Assembly: GCA_000701625.1 (NCBI GenBank)
Contig: KL370806.1
Coordinates: forward strand, 1-64,000
Reading direction: 5' to 3'
Length of the DNA: 64,000 nucleotides
From: Lachnospiraceae bacterium MC2017
GTDB taxonomy: Bacteria > Bacillota > Clostridia > Lachnospirales > Lachnospiraceae
Shown: positions 15,861 to 24,560 of the stretch, one piece after another
Numbering within the stretch: the stretch's first letter is position 1
How the letters are laid out: the number at the start of each line of letters is the position of its first letter
The notes under the pieces: generated by a model
Told to the model about the DNA's origin: nothing
The model's input: only the letters and a program-made list of their open reading frames with translations
Databases searched by the model: none
Translations under genes and position numbers: made by a program

Positions 15861-16520
15861 TTATATTTTGCTACACTGCTGAAAATCCAACATTCTGTTG
15901 ATTCTTTCCTCAATAAAAGGCGACCACCACTCACGATATCCTTCTAACGTAGGATGAATAGGATCTGCCATAAATCTCTTATAATCTTCGGCACTTACAG
16001 CATTGAGCTCAGGATCATCCCAAAGATTTACAATCTCAATTCCCCATTTCTGGGCAATACTCTTTAGTATCAAAACCATATTCGAATACTTCTCAGAATC
16101 GTATCTTGTGCCCGTATAAAATGCTATGGGACATTTCCATTTTTCTCTAGCATAGGCAATAATATACTCTATTGCTCCTGCAACAGTGCTTAAATCAAAT
16201 GAATCTAATGTTTTCCCCTCAGCGATATTTCCCAACGGGCTGTCAAGCGAAGCATCATTAGTCGAAAGCTGGCAGACAAACAAATCCGCTGAATCCGCCT
16301 TTATCCCCCTTATTCTCCTAACGTATGATTCATCATTCTCATCGACCAACGTTGTTCCGGAAACAGCCTCTTTTATCATTTCATAGCCATACTTTTCGCA
16401 GATTATATCAGCAAAAGATATTCCTCCCGCTGCCGATCCGTAAGTTACTGAAGAACCTAAAAATATAATCCTTTTACCGTTATTAATCATAGTTCTCTTA
16501 TCTGACATTTTCGCCGTCAT
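15861..16520 (-). CDS. SGNH/GDSL-type hydrolase
   Basis: 219 residues, predicted esterase or lipase of the flavodoxin-like SGNH fold. Block I is FLGSSVTYG (nucleophile Ser), block II holds the Gly in SGTTL, block III the Asn in STND, and block V DPIHPT supplies the catalytic Asp and His near residue 190. No signal peptide, so probably cytoplasmic. The frame starts in an ATGA overlap with a 36-codon extension of the NUDIX frame; ATGs at codons 5 and 11 are alternatives. Confidence 0.82.
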   Translation of the reverse strand: MTAKMSDKRTMINNGKRIIFLGSSVTYGSAAGGISFADIICEKYGYEMIKEAVSGTTLVDENDESYVRRIRGIKADSADLFVCQLSTNDASLDSPLGNIAEGKTLDSFDLSTVAGAIEYIIAYAREKWKCPIAFYTGTRYDSEKYSNMVLILKSIAQKWGIEIVNLWDDPELNAVSAEDYKRFMADPIHPTLEGYREWWSPFIEERINRMLDFQQCSKI

Positions 16521-16623
16521 CTCAACACCAACGCCCTCTCCATCTTCACATGAGGAATACCGTGCGCCAACGTTACTACTCTGCCAATCTGAGCAATCCT
16601 TTCAATCCATCTTCCGCCTATTT

Positions 16624-17025
16624 TCACATCTCTTCTCTGATTTTTTCTATCAAAGTAACATCTGCCGGCAGCCAATCAACTGAGTCTAGATTGTCTTTTG
16701 TCAGCCATTTAGCTGCTTCATGTTCTCTCAAAATCAAATCACCGCTTTCAATCCGGCACCAAAAGCAATCCATGGAAAGATGAAATGTAGGGTAATCATA
16801 TTCAATCGTATCAATCATGTCCCCCACCGATATTTCCGTATCCAGTTCTTCTTTGATTTCTCTTTTTAGTGCCTCTTGTGGGGTTTCGCCTTCTTCGATT
16901 TTTCCACCCGGAAATTCCCAGCCACCTTTGAATTCACCATAGCCTCGCTGTGTTGCGAAAATAATTGGTTCATTCTTGTCATTCTTATCTTTCATTACCG
17001 CTGCCACTACACGTATTTTCTTCAT
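16624..17025 (-). CDS. MutT-type NUDIX hydrolase
   Basis: 133 residues. The NUDIX box GGKIEEGETPQEALKREIKEEL fits GX5EX7REUXEEXGU closely, preceded by the GGWEFPGG strand of the MutT/8-oxo-dGTP diphosphatase group. It would hydrolyse oxidised or non-canonical (d)NTPs to monophosphates. It begins 12 bases after the helicase stop, so it is the last member of the methyltransferase-HNH-helicase-NUDIX run. The frame continues without a stop for 36 codons after the TGA, up to the SGNH start. Confidence 0.9.
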   Translation of the reverse strand: MKKIRVVAAVMKDKNDKNEPIIFATQRGYGEFKGGWEFPGGKIEEGETPQEALKREIKEELDTEISVGDMIDTIEYDYPTFHLSMDCFWCRIESGDLILREHEAAKWLTKDNLDSVDWLPADVTLIEKIREEM

Positions 17026-17037
17026 GCAAACTAACTC

Positions 17038-20031
17038 CTACGCTGTAAAATAATCAAATATATCTTTTCTCGCTTCGTTTTTAAGCTCTAACTTAAAATT
17101 CATAATTGGAAGTAATTTGCCTTTGTCATTTTGGATAGTTGTCTGCTCCCACTTTATCGGATTCACTTCTCCCATATAATAAAAGTCGCTTCCTTCACCA
17201 TCACTCTTTTTTACAAAAAGCAAAATCTTTAACCCATTTTCTCTCGCGCGAATAATCGCTTGAGCTTCAGGACTGTTCTCACTTACCTTACTACGAGTCA
17301 TCCAACTAAAAATCTTATTGCTATAGCACGCCGGATTAGACGCAATTTTTTCAAATTCATCTGCGTATTTTGTACTACTCGCAATATCATCGGACTTCTC
17401 ATACGTAACAAATATCGGGCAAGTATTGTGTTTGATCCGATATCCATATACTGTTGAACTATCATCTTTAGCCCAGTTCAAAATACGGCATACATCTTTT
17501 CTGGAATACTTCTGATACAAAACAAGATTATTTTCATCGTGTTCACCATACATATCCTGATATCGCGTAATACCATATTCTACTAAAGTAGCTAATTCTT
17601 TTTCAAAACGCAGATTTTTCAGCTTTTCAGCAAAGCTTTTTGCACGTTGAACCAAACCTTTTTTTAATGAATCCTGATTTATGATATCAATAGTTTCATA
17701 TCGTTTCTTTTCTGAAGGTGCGTTAATGAACTCTTTCGTCAACACTTTATAAGCCGACACATAATCGGCCTCTCGATACTTCTCATTCATCTTCTCCAAT
17801 CCAGATTTCATCGAATCGATTGAGAACTCTCCATTTTCGAGAAGCATTCGACACATTAACAGCTCATGTATACGCTTACCATTCATGATAATATTAGAAA
17901 CAAACTCCAATATCTTTTCTTCCTCATCAGAAAAGACTACTTTATATTCCTTGTCCACCAAACGTACAAACTTATCATACGTCTTGGAATAATCAACAAA
18001 AAGCATCGGATCAATTTCACCGTTTTCATAAAAATCCATTATCGTCGGAATTCGTCCCAATTTATCCTTTAGATTCATATATTTCTCAGTAAGTAGCTTA
18101 CGATTTGTTGACATCCGATCAATGGAATCATAAATTCTTCTTTTGGAAATCTCATCAAAATGTACCGTCGACGCTCCCGGAATAATCCGTCCGCCCTCCA
18201 TTAGATAACGACGAACATTATCCTTGTTATAGGATCTATCTCCGGACAAGGCAATCGGAATCATAAAGTTTGTCTCGTAATTTCCAATAAAATCCAAAAT
18301 CACGACATACTCTTTGCCCTCGGCTTTTCTAAGTCCTCGACCTAATTGCTGAATAAAAACAATTGGAGACTGCGTCTTTCGAAGCATGATTACCTGATTA
18401 ACTTCTACAATATCAACACCTTCATTTAGAATTTCTACAGAAAATATATAATCAAGCGGCTGCTTCTCATCAGTAGCATCTTCTTCATTCATCGCAAGTC
18501 GCTCAAACGCATTCTCTCTGGCTTCATCACTTGCATCGCCATTTAACGAAATTGTTCGGAAATTCTTTCCGGTATCCGGATTAATTGTTTCGTTAAAAAT
18601 ATTTGACAATGCAATAGATTCCTTAATGCTGCTGCAGAAGATAATACCCTTAACTTTTTCTCCGCTATATCCAAAATAAGTTGCCTGATCAATGATATGC
18701 TTTACTCTGCTATCACTTGTAAGCATATTAAAGTCCACTTCATTTTGATCACCTATTATTTCAAGATCGCTAATTCCAAAATAATGAAATGGACAAAGAA
18801 GATTTTCTTCCATAGCCTGTTGCAAACGGATCTCATATGCAATTTGATGATTAAATTGCTCATAGACATTTCGTCCTTCAATATTATCGTCTCGCTTATC
18901 AGGCGTCGCCGTCATTCCGAGCCATAATTTCGGCTTAAAATACTTCATAATATCCTGATAAGAGTTTGACGGACTATGATGCGCTTCATCCAATATTACG
19001 CAATCAAATGCATCAGGTGTAAACTTTCTAAGATTTTCTTCCTTTCTGAGCGTCTGTACAGTTGCAAATATAATATCTTTATCCTTATTATCCTCAAGCG
19101 AAGGTGTTCCACAAATCACACCCATAGAGACAGAACTCGGAAATACATTCTGATAAGAACGCATAGATTGTCTCGCAAGCTGTTCACGATGCACAACAAA
19201 CAGAACTCTCTTAAATCCCAATTCTCGCATGGCAAACGCCGAAGCATATGTTTTTCCAGTTCCTGTTGCTGATATCAATAATGCCTTATCGTTGTTTTTC
19301 TCCTGCTCAATAATACGCCGCAGATTATTAATAAAGCGAACCTGCATACTATTAGGTTGAAGTTTCGCTTTCTCAATATGAACTAAAGGATCATTTTTTA
19401 CTATTTCACGTTGTTTCTTTGAAACTTTGTAAGCGGTTTTATACTGTTCTCTGATTTCATCATAAGCAACTGTATATGGCGAATTCCATAGTTCATCAAA
19501 TTCACGCAAAATCTCCTGAGCCATTTCACCACGATCTGTAGATACAAGTTTTGTATTCCACTCTCGATTAGAAGTGAGCGCGAACTCAGTCATATTTGAG
19601 CTTCCTATGATAATTCTATACACTTCGTCTTTTTGAAAAATATATCCCTTTGTATGAAAACCAACGCCCGATGCATTCACATCATACATGCGAAGTGTGA
19701 TATTCGACAGACTGTTTAGCGTCTCCAATGCTCTTGGTTGGCTAAAATTAAGATAATTTGTTGTTAGTATCTCTCCCTTAATTCCTCGTCTTTCAAGTTC
19801 TTGAAAGATTTGGAGCAAAGGTGTAATTCCACCCTGCGTTATAAATGCAACACTGATTTGAAATTTATCGCATGAGAGTAGTTCATCTTCAATTGATGCG
19901 ACAACCTTCTTTCCCTGTTTGTAATTATTCGATACAAACGATGGCTTAAACGCCTCATTTGAATTGATACTAGAATCTATATATGCTGTTTCAAAACCGG
20001 ACCGAAGATCCGATAATATTTCTGCTTTCAT
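17038..20031 (-). CDS. PLD-like nuclease/SF2 helicase/DUF3427 protein
   Basis: 997 residues in three parts. Residues about 45-170 are a phospholipase-D-like nuclease domain with HTK at 126-128 and GSSNMTEF around 143-150. Residues about 225-620 are an SF2 helicase: Walker A ATGTGKT at 255-261, DEAH at 348-351, SATPDK-type motif III in GMTATPDK, and motif VI QLGRGLRK. The last 250 residues match DUF3427 (YSRKDVCRILNW, IFVTYEKSDD, FSWMTRSK, ILLFVKKSD). It likely translocates on and cuts DNA. Two bases separate it from the HNH gene. Found in defence and repair neighbourhoods in many bacteria; role here is inferred. Confidence 0.9.
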   Translation of the reverse strand: MKAEILSDLRSGFETAYIDSSINSNEAFKPSFVSNNYKQGKKVVASIEDELLSCDKFQISVAFITQGGITPLLQIFQELERRGIKGEILTTNYLNFSQPRALETLNSLSNITLRMYDVNASGVGFHTKGYIFQKDEVYRIIIGSSNMTEFALTSNREWNTKLVSTDRGEMAQEILREFDELWNSPYTVAYDEIREQYKTAYKVSKKQREIVKNDPLVHIEKAKLQPNSMQVRFINNLRRIIEQEKNNDKALLISATGTGKTYASAFAMRELGFKRVLFVVHREQLARQSMRSYQNVFPSSVSMGVICGTPSLEDNKDKDIIFATVQTLRKEENLRKFTPDAFDCVILDEAHHSPSNSYQDIMKYFKPKLWLGMTATPDKRDDNIEGRNVYEQFNHQIAYEIRLQQAMEENLLCPFHYFGISDLEIIGDQNEVDFNMLTSDSRVKHIIDQATYFGYSGEKVKGIIFCSSIKESIALSNIFNETINPDTGKNFRTISLNGDASDEARENAFERLAMNEEDATDEKQPLDYIFSVEILNEGVDIVEVNQVIMLRKTQSPIVFIQQLGRGLRKAEGKEYVVILDFIGNYETNFMIPIALSGDRSYNKDNVRRYLMEGGRIIPGASTVHFDEISKRRIYDSIDRMSTNRKLLTEKYMNLKDKLGRIPTIMDFYENGEIDPMLFVDYSKTYDKFVRLVDKEYKVVFSDEEEKILEFVSNIIMNGKRIHELLMCRMLLENGEFSIDSMKSGLEKMNEKYREADYVSAYKVLTKEFINAPSEKKRYETIDIINQDSLKKGLVQRAKSFAEKLKNLRFEKELATLVEYGITRYQDMYGEHDENNLVLYQKYSRKDVCRILNWAKDDSSTVYGYRIKHNTCPIFVTYEKSDDIASSTKYADEFEKIASNPACYSNKIFSWMTRSKVSENSPEAQAIIRARENGLKILLFVKKSDGEGSDFYYMGEVNPIKWEQTTIQNDKGKLLPIMNFKLELKNEARKDIFDYFTA

Positions 20032-20033
20032 TA

Positions 20034-21212
20034 TTACCCTCTATTCCAAATCTCATACCCCTGTCTCCTGGCAGAGTCATACACAGGTTGCATATTCTTC
20101 TGTAGGATATTATAAAATTCTTCCTGTGTATTCCCTTTTCGGTACAGTTCCTGTCCTGCCCAAATAGAATGCAGATTATCTCTGTAGCAAGCCTCATACC
20201 GTTTATGGATCACTTCATTCTCATGGATATATCCGTACAATAAATACTGATTCTCAGCAAACCTCTTAAAATAGGGATCCCACTTAGGAAGTCGGTTGCT
20301 CTTTACCGAATTCAGTGAAGAATCCATCGGCATGAGGTTCCACAGTTCATCATTCATCACAAATGACCATGGAATAAAATGATCCACATCATACTTCTTG
20401 GGTTCAACCAGATCTCCAGTAAATACATCTTTCACTTCACTAATTTCAAAGATGCATTCCCAGAGCTTTCGCACATTATTCAGCTTCCGCATCTTCTCAT
20501 CCATCGGCGCAAGCTTATACACGAGTCCCGGAACCTCAGGATTATTATTCTGAAGCCACTTTACTTTCTCGTACTGGATCCAGCCGAGGATCGATACTGT
20601 ATTATCCTGGATCATCTCCATCCATGCAGGATGAAAATAGATTTCTCTTTTCAATTTACTGGATTCTCCAAGTGTATACGGAAGCAATACCACATCACGA
20701 TTTATCATCTGTATATATGCTACCATCCTGCGAATACTGTTCCAATCCACTGCAGACTTATCATTCACAAAGAAGCCTGCGAGAGCCCTGTATGGTACCA
20801 TGTTGGTAAGCTGTTCCTTAGCACCTTTTAATTCCTTATCATGCTCCTTGATGGCATTCTTTATTTCTACTTTTGATGCATTTGCCGGCAGGTTGCTAAG
20901 TTCTGATAAGGTAAGTACAGCCCGTTCAAGACCATCCCGTACATGACCATCAGCCATCATTCCCGATAGGTGTATATGAAACTCTCTGACCGAATACCAG
21001 GCATTACAGATCATCTCATTGATCACTGTATCAAAGGTGGTCTCACTAATTCCCTCCGATATCAACTGCACGATAGCTTCCAGCCAATAAAATTTGTAAC
21101 AGTAAGAAGGATCTTTCATCATATGTGAGAAGCCTTCGATATCCAGAGTATTATGATATTTTCCATCAATTTTCAGACTGTATCCAACTTTTTCAAGATC
21201 AAATTCAGCCAT
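20034..21212 (-). CDS. HNH endonuclease
   Basis: 392 residues. The nuclease core is near the C-terminus: YDVDHFIPWSF (D277, H278), then ELWNLMPMDSSLNSVKSNRL with the Asn and Lys positions of the HNH_4-type beta-beta-alpha metal fold. The N-terminal 250 residues are mostly helical with no motif I recognise; they may bind DNA or the partner helicase. The start overlaps the methyltransferase end by 40 bases, with GGGGTGA 6-8 bases before the ATG, and the stop is two bases from the helicase start. Translational coupling is therefore likely. Confidence 0.85.
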   Translation of the reverse strand: MAEFDLEKVGYSLKIDGKYHNTLDIEGFSHMMKDPSYCYKFYWLEAIVQLISEGISETTFDTVINEMICNAWYSVREFHIHLSGMMADGHVRDGLERAVLTLSELSNLPANASKVEIKNAIKEHDKELKGAKEQLTNMVPYRALAGFFVNDKSAVDWNSIRRMVAYIQMINRDVVLLPYTLGESSKLKREIYFHPAWMEMIQDNTVSILGWIQYEKVKWLQNNNPEVPGLVYKLAPMDEKMRKLNNVRKLWECIFEISEVKDVFTGDLVEPKKYDVDHFIPWSFVMNDELWNLMPMDSSLNSVKSNRLPKWDPYFKRFAENQYLLYGYIHENEVIHKRYEACYRDNLHSIWAGQELYRKGNTQEEFYNILQKNMQPVYDSARRQGYEIWNRG

Positions 21213-21796
21213 TTCTCATCACCCCTGCCCGGACGGACATCATCCGATATCCACGACTTTGTTATCTCAAGTTTCGGAAAGCCCTTCAAAAACTCCGCAA
21301 AACTTTCCCTTGTAAAATCCGTGAAATATCTTCCATTCCGATATCCTTCAAAATCACCATATTTGAAAGATGTATAAATGTATCCGTTCTTCTTCGTCGC
21401 CCGGATCATCTTGCACATTACATCCTTAAGCTTTTCTTTTGAGAGATGAAGGATAGACGAACATGCCCATATAGCATCATACTTTTCAACAGCATCCAAC
21501 TCAGAAAACATCATCCTTTTTATCGGAATACCTACGTTTTTCTCGGCAATCCTACATATTTCTTCTGAACCATCTGATGCCTCTACCTGAAATCCTTTAC
21601 TGAGGAAATACTTTGCATCCCTTCCGGATCCGCACCCGAAATCGAGAATAAATGCACCGATGGTAAGATTTTTCAAAAACATATCCTGAACTTCTGTAAA
21701 CTCCACATTTACTGTACCGGATACAAAAGTATCAGCGTTTTGGTTGTAGTAATCTATTGTTCGATTCAATGATCCATTAATCACATTTCGCTCCAT
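21173..21796 (-). CDS. Class I SAM-dependent methyltransferase
   Basis: 208 residues, Rossmann-like. Motif I is ILDFGCGSGRDAKYF, followed by the acidic motif II in VEASDGSEE and WACSSILHL at motif IV. The DNA-methyltransferase NPPY/DPPY motif is absent, so it resembles small-molecule methyltransferases (TehB/UbiE type) rather than a restriction modification enzyme. The ATG at 21796 is preferred to a TTG four codons upstream. It overlaps the HNH gene by 40 bases and follows a GNAT gene by 24 bases. Its job in this operon is unknown. Confidence 0.85.
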   Translation of the reverse strand: MERNVINGSLNRTIDYYNQNADTFVSGTVNVEFTEVQDMFLKNLTIGAFILDFGCGSGRDAKYFLSKGFQVEASDGSEEICRIAEKNVGIPIKRMMFSELDAVEKYDAIWACSSILHLSKEKLKDVMCKMIRATKKNGYIYTSFKYGDFEGYRNGRYFTDFTRESFAEFLKGFPKLEITKSWISDDVRPGRGDEKWLNLILKKLDTV

Positions 21797-21820
21797 AAAG
21801 GCTACCAAGTTTAATACTAT

Positions 21821-22312
21821 TCATCTGCCAACATTCCAATGATATGCTATCCTTGGTGAGCCGTCCCTCACATAGATCACACCGCATTTAACAAATCCGT
21901 TTCTTTCGATCTGCCCTTGCATTATCTTATTATCGTGATGCGTATCTATGCGTATATCCGATGATAATCCCTTGCAGTGATCAATAATTTTTGCAACTAT
22001 ACCATGCATTTTTCCATCACTCGCAACCCTGTGAACTGCAATGTAAGGATTATCATTCAGCCAAGAACCATTCTCTATGACATCATAATCCGGTTCTCCA
22101 CCTGTAATGATCGCAAAAACAGCATGTACTTCATCATTCTCACAAATAACATGACAGCATCCGCTATCTATATCAGCTTTGATAATGTCTTCTGTGGGAT
22201 AACTATGCCCCCACTGGCTCGCGTTACCGGTAGCGATCATCATATCCTGTGCATGATGATAAATTTCCATTATCGCTGCCAGATCATCTCTCGAAGCTTT
22301 TCTTATTTCCAT
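21821..22312 (-). CDS. GNAT family N-acetyltransferase
   Basis: 163 residues. The N-terminus MEIRKASRDDLAAIMEIYHH is typical of GNAT proteins, and the acetyl-CoA-binding region lies around HRVASDGKMHGIVAKIIDHC, then IDTHHDNKIMQGQIERNGFV. The canonical RxxGxG/A is weakened to SDGKMHG, which is common in this subgroup. AAGGTGG precedes the ATG by 8 bases. It lies 24 bases upstream of the methyltransferase and may be the first gene of that operon. Substrate unknown. Confidence 0.82.
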   Translation of the reverse strand: MEIRKASRDDLAAIMEIYHHAQDMMIATGNASQWGHSYPTEDIIKADIDSGCCHVICENDEVHAVFAIITGGEPDYDVIENGSWLNDNPYIAVHRVASDGKMHGIVAKIIDHCKGLSSDIRIDTHHDNKIMQGQIERNGFVKCGVIYVRDGSPRIAYHWNVGR

Positions 22313-22344
22313 GAACCGACCACCTTTATATGCTACATACTGTG

Positions 22345-23685
22345 TTAAACCAAATCTGTTTCCAAAATTTTATCACTTAATAAAAAGTCAAATAAATCAA
22401 CTGTCATTACGCCATCATCATCATATGTTGGATTCAGACCGGTTTTTGCCACAACTATTTTTTTAAAAGAATCATCTATATAGTATAAACTTCTTTTTTC
22501 TTGCGCCTGCTTTTCAAGTGATTCCATTGACAAAGCTGATTGAATGTAGAATTTCTGACTACCTTTTGAAGCCACAAAATCCACTTCAAGCGCTTTCTGC
22601 ACATATATAGGCTTACCATTTACGTCCACCCGGTCTGTTTTTTCACTGACTTTCAACTCTCCAACATCGACATTAAATCCTCTGAATCTCAATTCATTGT
22701 ATATGATATTCTCCATGATATGCGTTTCTTCTATCTGTCTAAAATTGAGTCGGGCATTTCTCACTCCGATGTCTTCAAAATAAATCTTGAATGGAGATCC
22801 TATATATTTTCTGCCTTTAATGTTGTATTTTTTAGCCTTTGAAACAACAAATGCATCCTGAAAATAATCAATATAATCGCCAATTGTATCAGCTGTAATA
22901 CTCTTATCCAAAATGCTTCTAAATGTATCTGTGATTTTCCTTGCATTTACAGGGCTACCTATCATAGAAGCTAAGATATCAAATGTATCTCCAAGCTCAA
23001 CTTTTTTCTTAATCTTGTTATGATTAATAATATCTTTTAAATAGGTTTCTTCACATAATCCTTTAAGATATGATATTTTTTCTTCTTCACTTCTCATTTG
23101 AGCTACTAGAGGTATTCCACCGGTTACAACATATTCCCTCCAGGCTTTCTCCGGACTCATGTCCATCCCCTGCATATACTCCGAAAATGCAAGCGGCAAT
23201 ACATGAACTACTGTACCCCTGCCTTTAAATTCAGTTGCTATATCTGAAGATAAAAACTTTGAATTAGAACCTGTAACATAAATATCATAATTGGTATGCC
23301 TTAATAATCCGTTAAGAGTTCCAACAAAATTATCAAGCAATTGAACCTCATCCAATAACAGATAGTATTTTTCTGTATCATTTGTTTTTTCCTTAATGTA
23401 TGCTCTAAATTTTTTTGCATTCACACAAAGCACATTTGGTCTTTGTTCAATCATTGTCGGTTCTTCAGAAAAGTATGCATCAAGCAAATCTATGTCTTCA
23501 TCTGAATCAAATGCAAACCGAATTATATTTTTACTTGGAATACCTGAATTCAATAAGTATTTGAAATATAACTCATTCATCAAATATGATTTGCCTGATC
23601 GTCTGGCACCTGTTATTACTTTTATTAACCCATTCTCCTTACGATCAATCAATCTATTTACGTATACTTCTCTAGAATACTCCAT
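22345..23685 (-). CDS. AAA-family ATPase with DUF4143
   Basis: 446 residues. Walker A is TGARRSGKSYLMNEL near residue 25 and Walker B LLLDEVQLLDNF near 120, then a sensor region TGSNSKFLSSD. The C-terminal third is the DUF4143 domain, with a PD-(D/E)XK-like pattern (ALEVDFVASKG). Such ATPases are widespread in anaerobes, often in many copies, and their function is unknown. GAGGT lies 5 bases before the ATG. It is 32 bases upstream of the GNAT gene and could be co-transcribed with the operon that follows. Confidence 0.88.
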   Translation of the reverse strand: MEYSREVYVNRLIDRKENGLIKVITGARRSGKSYLMNELYFKYLLNSGIPSKNIIRFAFDSDEDIDLLDAYFSEEPTMIEQRPNVLCVNAKKFRAYIKEKTNDTEKYYLLLDEVQLLDNFVGTLNGLLRHTNYDIYVTGSNSKFLSSDIATEFKGRGTVVHVLPLAFSEYMQGMDMSPEKAWREYVVTGGIPLVAQMRSEEEKISYLKGLCEETYLKDIINHNKIKKKVELGDTFDILASMIGSPVNARKITDTFRSILDKSITADTIGDYIDYFQDAFVVSKAKKYNIKGRKYIGSPFKIYFEDIGVRNARLNFRQIEETHIMENIIYNELRFRGFNVDVGELKVSEKTDRVDVNGKPIYVQKALEVDFVASKGSQKFYIQSALSMESLEKQAQEKRSLYYIDDSFKKIVVAKTGLNPTYDDDGVMTVDLFDFLLSDKILETDLV

Positions 23686-23875
23686 ACAAACCTCATTTAT
23701 TCAAAGAACTTTGACTTTTGTCGATTATATTGTAGCATATATTATTCTATCGGTGATTTCAAATCGATTTTTTTCAAAGTTTTTTGTCTTTTACCGAACA
23801 AAGTAAAAATTTATCTGCATCCTTTATAAGGTCCACTTACAACGCCTACAAATCTACCACATAACATTTTTTTAT

Positions 23876-24421
23876 TTACAAGTCTAAAGACATATAAACC
23901 AGTTCCTGAAATCCGCTTATTCTGGATCTGAACCCCTTCGGATTCCGACCAAACTCTTTGAACCCAAAGTCCTTATACATAGCTATTGCTCTTTCGTTTT
24001 CCGCTACTGCATTGAGTTCCAGTTGGATATATCCTGCATCTTTGGCGCATTTAATACATGCTTTTGTAAGAGCCTTGCCCAATCCGAGTCCCCAGTATTC
24101 TTCCAAAATGCTGATGCCAAAATCAGCCCTGTGCCGCACCTTGTATTTTGGTCCTACGGCTCCTATTCCTGCCATACCTACGACTTTATCATCCACTATA
24201 GCAACGATCTCTATTTCATTATCACTCTTTGCTTTTTCTTCCAGAAACTTTGCCTCCTGCTCCGGATCAAAGCTGTTTTCATCAGGATATGACAGCAGGT
24301 AATCTGTCTCTGCATGAGTCAGATTAAAAAGCTCGTAAACAGTGCTTCCATCCGATGCGTCACCATTTCTGAGCAATGCTTCCTTACCGTTTTTCAAAAC
24401 GATTTTTTGACTGTATTGCAT
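23876..24421 (-). CDS. GNAT family N-acetyltransferase
   Basis: 181 residues with a clear GNAT core: VVGMAGIGAVGPKYKVRHRA, then DFGISILEEYWGLGLGKALT with the acetyl-CoA loop motif, and LELNAVAENERAIAMYKDFG near the end. The pattern is that of the RimJ/RimL/SpeG-like group that modifies amines. It is probably monocistronic: 190 non-coding bases separate it from the ATPase gene, which points away on the same strand. Substrate not predictable. Confidence 0.88.
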   Translation of the reverse strand: MQYSQKIVLKNGKEALLRNGDASDGSTVYELFNLTHAETDYLLSYPDENSFDPEQEAKFLEEKAKSDNEIEIVAIVDDKVVGMAGIGAVGPKYKVRHRADFGISILEEYWGLGLGKALTKACIKCAKDAGYIQLELNAVAENERAIAMYKDFGFKEFGRNPKGFRSRISGFQELVYMSLDL

Positions 24422-24510
24422 ATATTGTTTCTCCCTAAACCGCGATTTTTCACTCCATATCGTATTTTAATACAAGAGCCATATGCAGAGTGCATTTTTT
24501 TGCGCAGAAA

Positions 24511-24543
24511 GAAAGCTGGGGTTTTTTATCGACCCCAGCTTTC
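24511..24543. terminator. Bidirectional Rho-independent terminator
   Basis: A perfect 11-bp stem, GAAAGCTGGGG with CCCCAGCTTTC, around an 11-base loop. T-rich runs follow on both strands. It ends the large fusion gene on the minus strand. Confidence 0.85.
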
Positions 24544-24560
24544 TTTTACTCCAGACATCA

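Noticed and set aside
21173-21796. Methyltransferase as a DNA modification enzyme of a restriction system
   Set aside because: It has SAM motif I but no DPPY/NPPY catalytic motif or target-recognition domain, so it looks like a small-molecule methyltransferase.
22345-23685. DUF4143 ATPase as part of the candidate defence operon
   Set aside because: Such ATPases are common in many copies in anaerobes with no defence link; closeness alone is weak evidence, so it was left out of the core.
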